Part shown: one piece after another, positions 7,556 through 11,091 of the stretch
How the letters are laid out: each line of letters begins with the position of its first letter
Position numbering within the stretch: the stretch's first letter is position 1
DNA from: Bacteroidales bacterium
GTDB lineage: Bacteria > Bacteroidota > Bacteroidia > Bacteroidales > F082
DNA: 11,091 bases
Reading direction: 5' to 3'
Assembly: GCA_900771045.1 (NCBI GenBank)
Contig: CAAGMM010000394.1
Span: forward strand, 1-11,091
Program-made: the position numbers and the translations under genes
The notes under the pieces: model-generated
Seen by the model: only the letters and a program-made list of their open reading frames with translations
Database searches by the model: none
What the model was told of the DNA's origin: nothing

Positions 7556-7585
7556 TAAAGATACAAAAAAAATCAATATTGTCAG
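7556..7585 (-). promoter_or_regulatory. Tentative promoter of rubrerythrin gene
   Basis: On the minus strand TATCTTTA (7563-7556) is one base off TAnnTTTG, and CTG (7585-7583) lies 19 bp upstream as a poor -33. A direct repeat TTGATATTGATA (7503-7514) and very A/T-rich sequence fill the leader down to the ATG at 7483. The rest of the gap 7484-7716 shows a lone TAAATTTG (7678-7671) without a partner and no clear terminator for the acyltransferase gene. Confidence 0.25.
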
Positions 7586-7716
7586 GTTTTGTAAAATAAT
7601 TTCCTGTGATTTTCTTCAGATTTTTGATGCAAAAAGGACACACAACGAGCCGTATAACTGATTATTTCAGCAAATTTAACGGTCAGGCCTTATAGAATCC
7701 GCCTATATTTCCCGCA

Positions 7717-8874
7717 TCATCCGAAAATCCATTTAGCCTTCGGCCCGATGATGCGGTAAAATGCGGCTACGAACATCCAGGACACAATGAGGGTGACTAT
7801 TCCTGACAAGGGAATCACGACGCCCATTGGCACGCAGGACATAAACATATTGACAATCGGCCCGACGAAAAAGAAGTGCACCATATATACGCCGAAACAG
7901 CATAGCGTCAAATTCGCGAGCAGATTCTTAATCAACACGCTTTTAACGACGGCGAGTTTGCATATCATAAAAATAGATACATCCATCATTATGACATTCA
8001 ACGTGTTATTCGTCCAGAACAATTCGAACATTTCCTCGCTGTGTCCCTCTATGGAACAAGTCCATCTGTGTCCGAAATACGTTATCAGGTAACCGATAAT
8101 CAACATCGGGATGCATATTGAAAGAACTTTCCGCGCGCTCCATGTCTTATTGCGCAGGTAATGTCCCATCAGCAGATAGCCGTTCCATCCGGCGAAATAG
8201 TATAGGGTGTGGAAATGGACGTTCCAAGTGCATGAACCCCAGATATACGGTTCTACGAGGAGGTTGTAATACGGCAGGAGCGATGTCACGGCCCAGGCGC
8301 CGAGAAACCAGAGTTTTGCCTTGTCGGAAGCCTTCTCCACCCAACAAGAGAAGATAGGCATATACAGATAAAGACCTACGATAAGGTAAACGAACCACAG
8401 GTGAAGGTTCATCTCGCTGAAGTTAAACGGCGTATGCAGTATGCTGTTTACCGCCGATTTTACGGGGGCATCCCAAAATGCGTAGCCGGCGTACGGAAAG
8501 CAACTGAAAAGCGTGTCCCGCGACATTCCCAATACCTTGACAATCAGAGGATAAAAGCAATAGAGCAGTGTCCAGATGAAAAAGGGAGCCGCCACTCTCG
8601 TGATTCTCTTCTTGTAGAATGATGAGGTACTCGTCTTTACGGGAAGCAGCAAGGCGCCGGTAAGCATCACAAAAACAGGCACCGGACGAAGCATACTGCC
8701 CCAAAAAGCCCCCCAAAAAGCAAGTCCGGACGAGTCCGGCACCGCCTCTGAAGACCAACTGAACTGACTCGCACAATGACAACACACGAGCATAAACAGC
8801 GCGACGAGCCGTAAGACATCCATCCAGACTATACGCGTTTGTTCCGATTGCGTTTCAATATTCATACTTGTCAT
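7717..8874 (-). CDS. Acyltransferase-3 family membrane protein
   Basis: This polytopic inner-membrane protein (385 residues, about ten hydrophobic segments) matches the acyltransferase-3 (AT3) family. These enzymes transfer acetyl or other acyl groups to cell-surface sugars or lipids. Family features seen are MDVLRLVALFMLVCCH near the N-terminus (Asp19, Arg22 and the likely catalytic His33), VFVMLTGALLLP, the basic KKRITRVAAPFFIW loop, HLWFVYLIVGLYLYMPIF, GYLLMGHYL and GVYMVHFFF. The acceptor cannot be told from sequence, and no polysaccharide genes are adjacent. The protein holds 13 cysteines, more than I would expect for a membrane enzyme of this size. An upstream in-frame ATG at 8934 exists, but I prefer 8874 (or 8865, MNIETQ). 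A promoter match at 8894-8925 falls inside the longer form, whose added residues look unlike the family. The gene is a single transcription unit. Confidence 0.9.
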   Translation of the reverse strand: MTSMNIETQSEQTRIVWMDVLRLVALFMLVCCHCASQFSWSSEAVPDSSGLAFWGAFWGSMLRPVPVFVMLTGALLLPVKTSTSSFYKKRITRVAAPFFIWTLLYCFYPLIVKVLGMSRDTLFSCFPYAGYAFWDAPVKSAVNSILHTPFNFSEMNLHLWFVYLIVGLYLYMPIFSCWVEKASDKAKLWFLGAWAVTSLLPYYNLLVEPYIWGSCTWNVHFHTLYYFAGWNGYLLMGHYLRNKTWSARKVLSICIPMLIIGYLITYFGHRWTCSIEGHSEEMFELFWTNNTLNVIMMDVSIFMICKLAVVKSVLIKNLLANLTLCCFGVYMVHFFFVGPIVNMFMSCVPMGVVIPLSGIVTLIVSWMFVAAFYRIIGPKAKWIFG

Positions 8875-8893
8875 AACAATAAAATTCCGACTG

Positions 8894-8925
8894 CGAAAAT
8901 AAGCAATTTTCCTAAATAATACAAA
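8894..8925 (-). promoter_or_regulatory. Probable promoter of acyltransferase gene
   Basis: On the minus strand a -33 TTTG (8925-8922) is followed by 20 bp and TATTTTCG (8901-8894), one base off the TAnnTTTG consensus. Transcription would begin near 8887, about 13 nt before the ATG at 8874. This supports the shorter start for the coding region. Confidence 0.45.
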
Positions 8926-9001
8926 CCGCCGCAAAAAAAATAGGGGAAACCGATTCGAGGCGTGCCTTCTTCTCGTCGTTGTTCTTCACTTCATCAGTCA
9001 T
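8912..9001 (-). other. Possible 29-codon ORF overlapping deacylase stop
   Basis: An ATG overlaps the end of the deacylase gene (TATGACTGA: the deacylase stop TGA lies inside the new frame). It opens 29 codons reading MTDEVKNNDEKKARLES and then a hydrophobic stretch ending in VCII, followed by TAG. The first 17 codons use mostly G/C-ending codons (GTG, AAG, AAC, GAC, GAG), like real genes here and unlike the A/T-rich gaps. It could be a translationally coupled small protein, the 5' remnant of a lost third gene of the operon, or chance. I do not recognise the peptide. Confidence 0.18.
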
Positions 9002-9506
9002 AAAGCTCGACAAACTCGTACGTGTTGCCCATCGCGTCAAGGAATCTGATGAAGTCTTCCTTTTTTATGATGCACGTCGCCGTGTTGTCGTTCGGATGGA
9101 AACTCAGCCTCTCGGCGTTTTGCAGGTTTTTGTCGATAAACAGATGAACGTGGGGCTCCTCGTCGTTTATGATGCCGAACGGGGAAACGCTTCCGGGCTT
9201 CAGTCCGAGATACTTGTCCATCCTCGCCTCCGACGCGAAACTCAGTTTGCCCTGTTTCAGCCTGTGTTCCAATTCATGAATCGACAGCTGGTGCATGCAC
9301 TCGAAAATCACCAAGTAATGTCTGTCGCCCTTGTGATTCCTGAAGAAGAGGTTCTTGCAGTGCGTCGAATCGAAATCCTTCCAATATTTTACGGCATCTT
9401 CTATCGTCGGAATGGGCGGGTGAAAATGTATCTCGAAAGAAATTCCCAACTCGTCGAGCTTGTCGATAACCTTTTTCTGCCGTTCTGATAATTCGTGATT
9501 GTCCAT
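8994..9506 (-). CDS. YbaK/ProX-type aminoacyl-tRNA deacylase
   Basis: The 170-residue cytosolic protein belongs to the YbaK/ProRS-associated (INS-like) domain family and looks most like the free-standing ProXp-ala/PrdX group. That group hydrolyses mischarged Ala-tRNA(Pro) so that alanine is not inserted at proline codons. Motifs are HPPIPTIEDA (29-38), HCKNLFFRNHKGDRHYLVI (49-67) with the likely catalytic Lys51, LGLKPGSVSPFGIIND (the conserved G/P-rich loop beside the active site) and HVHLFIDKNL. The substrate is inferred from family, and another aminoacyl-tRNA cannot be excluded. I chose the start at 9506 (MDNHELSERQ) because the family begins there. An earlier in-frame ATG at 9569 would overlap the antiporter gene by 40 bp. 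The start is 23 bp after the antiporter stop, so the two are probably co-transcribed. Confidence 0.9.
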   Translation of the reverse strand: MDNHELSERQKKVIDKLDELGISFEIHFHPPIPTIEDAVKYWKDFDSTHCKNLFFRNHKGDRHYLVIFECMHQLSIHELEHRLKQGKLSFASEARMDKYLGLKPGSVSPFGIINDEEPHVHLFIDKNLQNAERLSFHPNDNTATCIIKKEDFIRFLDAMGNTYEFVELYD

Positions 9507-9529
9507 AAAACTTCGTTTTTCAATGATTG

Positions 9530-10873
9530 TTAGTCTGAAACGTCCTGTGATTTGTCGGTGCTCTCCCACATTTCTTTTTCTGTGGAATCTGCATTATCCT
9601 TCTTCACGCCGAGGTAGAGTATAAAACCGAACAGCTTCCTCATCGGCTTTATCTTTTCCACAATCGGGATTGATATACAGGTAAATACGATTGAGAATAA
9701 GATGACTGAGAAGACTATGTTTTTAATTTCTTCAGCACCTGAGATAGGCTTTGTGATCAGTATCGTAGCCAACATTGCGGCGGCGATTCCTTTCGGGATT
9801 TGCGTCGATATATGGATGGCGTCAAGTTCTGGAATCATTTCATTCTTGCGTATTATGCTGATTTTCACTGAAATAAGCCTCAATATTAAAAGTAATGCTG
9901 TAATACACAGGCCTATAACGATTGATTCTAAATCACTTATCTTAATTGAAGCACCTATTAAGACGAAAACAAAGGTCCTCAACAAGAAGGCGACTTCGCT
10001 GAAAAGCATCTTCTCGTTGCTGTTGAGTGTCTCGGGCTGTCTCTTGAAAAGCCTGTTGAAAGTGTGGCTCTTATAGATGTAGTCGATGTTGGCGAGGGTG
10101 ATGCCGAAAGTGAGTGCGGCGATTTCCCCGCTGAATCCCAAAAGCCTGTTGATTCCGTAAACGATGAAGACGAGTGCCGGGGTTGTGAACGTCGAATTCT
10201 TTATGTTTCTGACTTTAGCGAGAGAGACGGACCAGAGTAGGGCGGTGGCGAAACTTATTACGGCCGAAAGTGTGAATGACGACACGATGCGCCCGACCGT
10301 CTGCCAGAAAGGGAATCCGTTTCCTTGACCGGCATTCGACATGCCTTCAGTGAATGCGCCGAATATGGCGAGAGAGATGATGAAGCTGACGACCGTTGCG
10401 AAAGAGGCCTCCAAAACCAGTGTCGCACGGCTCCTGTCGGCCAAGTCGAGCTGTTTGGTGAGCGGTATCGTGATTGCCGTAGATGAACTTCCGAGGGCGG
10501 CCCCGACAAAAAAAGACAGCATCAGCTTGAAGCCGAGAACGAAATGCATCACGAGCCCGACACCTAACATCGTCAGCACAAAACTCGTCAACGTGAGCGT
10601 CGTCATCTCTTTGAGACAGCTGCGTATGTTTTCGACAGTCAGTTCCGAACCGCCTTCAAAAAGTATGATAACCAATGTGAACGTCGTGAAGAACGAACTG
10701 AATTTCTGCATTTCGTCCGTGTCGATGACGTGGAAGACGGGGCCAAGGCACAGACCGATAATCATCAGGAGGAGCAGGTCCGGGACGCGAACCTTCTTGA
10801 AAATCTCGGTGAAGGCGTGTGCTACGAACACAAGCAGACCCACAGACATCATTATCAACGCCATTTCATTCAT
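9530..10873 (-). CDS. Cation:proton antiporter, PF00999 family
   Basis: The 447-residue inner-membrane protein has about 12 hydrophobic segments and a hydrophilic, Glu/Asp/Lys-rich C-terminal tail of some 30 residues. It matches the Na+(K+)/H+ exchanger superfamily (CPA). Features seen are VPDLLLLMIIGLCLGP in the first unit, LFEGGSEL (71-78), GSSSTAITIPL (128-138), FSGEIAALTFGITLAN, the arginine helix FLLRTFVFVLIGASI and IPKGIAAAML near the end. Related exchangers usually have an aspartate (ND or SD) a few residues after a conserved Glu in the sixth helix region. Here the stretch is LEASFATVVSF (from 154), with Thr160 at that place, so ion choice and even exchange activity are uncertain. The start at 10873 (ATG, MNEMALIMM) is preferred over the TTG three codons upstream. 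The gene begins an operon with the deacylase and shares an overlapping divergent promoter region with the plus-strand gene. Confidence 0.9.
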   Translation of the reverse strand: MNEMALIMMSVGLLVFVAHAFTEIFKKVRVPDLLLLMIIGLCLGPVFHVIDTDEMQKFSSFFTTFTLVIILFEGGSELTVENIRSCLKEMTTLTLTSFVLTMLGVGLVMHFVLGFKLMLSFFVGAALGSSSTAITIPLTKQLDLADRSRATLVLEASFATVVSFIISLAIFGAFTEGMSNAGQGNGFPFWQTVGRIVSSFTLSAVISFATALLWSVSLAKVRNIKNSTFTTPALVFIVYGINRLLGFSGEIAALTFGITLANIDYIYKSHTFNRLFKRQPETLNSNEKMLFSEVAFLLRTFVFVLIGASIKISDLESIVIGLCITALLLILRLISVKISIIRKNEMIPELDAIHISTQIPKGIAAAMLATILITKPISGAEEIKNIVFSVILFSIVFTCISIPIVEKIKPMRKLFGFILYLGVKKDNADSTEKEMWESTDKSQDVSD

Positions 10874-10892
10874 CGTTTCCAATTTTTTCGGG

Positions 10893-10923
10893 TTGCAAAT
10901 TTAGTGATTTTTTACTAACTTTG
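10893..10923 (+). promoter_or_regulatory. Promoter of plus-strand gene (divergent pair)
   Basis: A -33 TTG (10893-10895) and a perfect -7 TAACTTTG (10916-10923) are separated by 20 bp. Transcription would begin near 10930, giving a 5' leader of about 44 nt before the GTG at 10974. It overlaps base for base with a promoter on the other strand. Confidence 0.65.
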
Positions 10924-10927
10924 CAAA
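10896..10927 (-). promoter_or_regulatory. Promoter of antiporter-deacylase operon (divergent pair)
   Basis: Read on the minus strand, a -33 TTTG (10927-10924) is followed by 20 bp and a perfect -7 TAAATTTG (10903-10896). The start would be near 10889, about 15 nt ahead of the ATG at 10873. Each TTGCAAA block serves as the -33 of one promoter and part of the -7 of the other. Confidence 0.6.
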
Positions 10928-10973
10928 CTGCATATTAAAAGATGTGCGGGATTTTTCATCAAAGGTTGTAAAA

Positions 10974-11091
10974 GTGAAGAAGATTTTGGCCATATTGCTC
11001 CTTTTTTTATGTGCGACTCCGCTTAGGGCCGCCTACATCCTTATCCCTATGGATGAGGCGCAGACCAACCACCTCAAGGCTTACGGCGTCG
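10974..11091 (+). CDS. Secreted 'asparagine synthetase B'-labelled protein, 5' end only
   Basis: The window ends 39 codons into this gene. It starts with GTG and encodes a signal peptide (MKKILAILLLFLCATPLRA) and then AYILIPMDEAQTNHLKAYGV. That mature N-terminus is typical of a conserved Bacteroidota secreted protein which databases name 'asparagine synthetase B'. The name looks wrong for the part seen. A true AsnB starts with a catalytic Cys2 (MCGI) and a glutaminase domain in the cytosol, whereas this protein carries an export signal. The true role is not known to me. No in-frame start lies further upstream that would fit better. It is the only plus-strand gene in the window, divergent from the antiporter. 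No SD is visible. Confidence 0.75.
   Translation, partial: MKKILAILLLFLCATPLRAAYILIPMDEAQTNHLKAYGV

Noticed and set aside
8875..8934. Twenty-residue N-terminal extension of the acyltransferase (start at 8934).
   Set aside because: A promoter match lies within it, the extra residues do not look like the family's N-terminus, and ATG codons at 8874 and 8865 precede the conserved region more closely.
8934..8993. T-tract (minus strand) at 8933-8940 as a terminator for the deacylase operon.
   Set aside because: No stable GC-rich hairpin precedes it; the best stem found was 4 bp with an impossible 2-nt loop.
10942..10971. Mini-ORF MCGIFHQRL ahead of the 'asparagine synthetase B' gene, matching the MCGI start of class II glutamine amidotransferases.
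   Set aside because: It stops after nine codons, is in a different frame from the following gene, and lies in the expected leader of its transcript. A five-residue match is most likely chance.

Overview
The window reads as a chromosomal segment from a Bacteroidota bacterium, most likely of the order Bacteroidales. Several things point there. BamA and UppS sit in one run with a DUF6089-type outer-membrane protein and NadK nearby. A DUF4301 protein and a 'reverse' rubrerythrin are present. Translation starts lack good Shine-Dalgarno sites and have A-rich leaders. Upstream regions carry the Bacteroidota promoter signature (TTTG or TTG, about 19-20 bp, then TAnnTTTG). I cannot name a genus from sequence alone.

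Layout: nine complete genes lie on the minus strand, and one truncated gene starts on the plus strand at the right edge. In minus-strand transcription order they are: (a) a PF00999-type cation:proton antiporter (9530-10873) followed by a YbaK/ProX-type aminoacyl-tRNA deacylase (8994-9506); (b) a single acyltransferase-3 membrane protein (7717-8874) with its own promoter; (c) a single reverse rubrerythrin (6938-7483) ending at a clear hairpin terminator; (d) DUF4301 (5334-6833) and NAD kinase (4446-5321), 12 bp apart; (e) DUF6089 protein (3434-4207), uppS (2690-3421) and bamA (32-2683), separated by only 12 and 6 bp. Past the end of bamA the window holds 31 bp of A-rich leader; Skp/OmpH-type chaperone genes commonly follow bamA in this phylum but lie outside. 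At the right edge the secreted protein usually labelled 'asparagine synthetase B' in Bacteroidota begins (10974 onward).

How the genes work together: block (e) is envelope biogenesis. UppS makes the undecaprenyl carrier for peptidoglycan and surface glycans, BamA inserts outer-membrane barrels, and the DUF6089 protein is itself predicted to be an outer-membrane barrel. Block (d) pairs NADP supply with a protein of unknown function whose motifs recall sugar nucleotidyltransferases. The rubrerythrin is an oxygen/peroxide defence enzyme typical of anaerobes. Blocks (a) and (b) are accessory membrane and housekeeping functions.

I see no phage, CRISPR, transposon, rRNA or tRNA gene, and no convincing new multi-gene system. 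The points most worth a second look are an overlapping divergent promoter pair at 10893-10927, a promoter sitting in the T-tract of a terminator (6852-6892), an antiporter lacking the usual ion-binding aspartate, a BamA with an atypical C-terminus and a POTRA3 insertion, and nucleotidyltransferase-like motifs in DUF4301.
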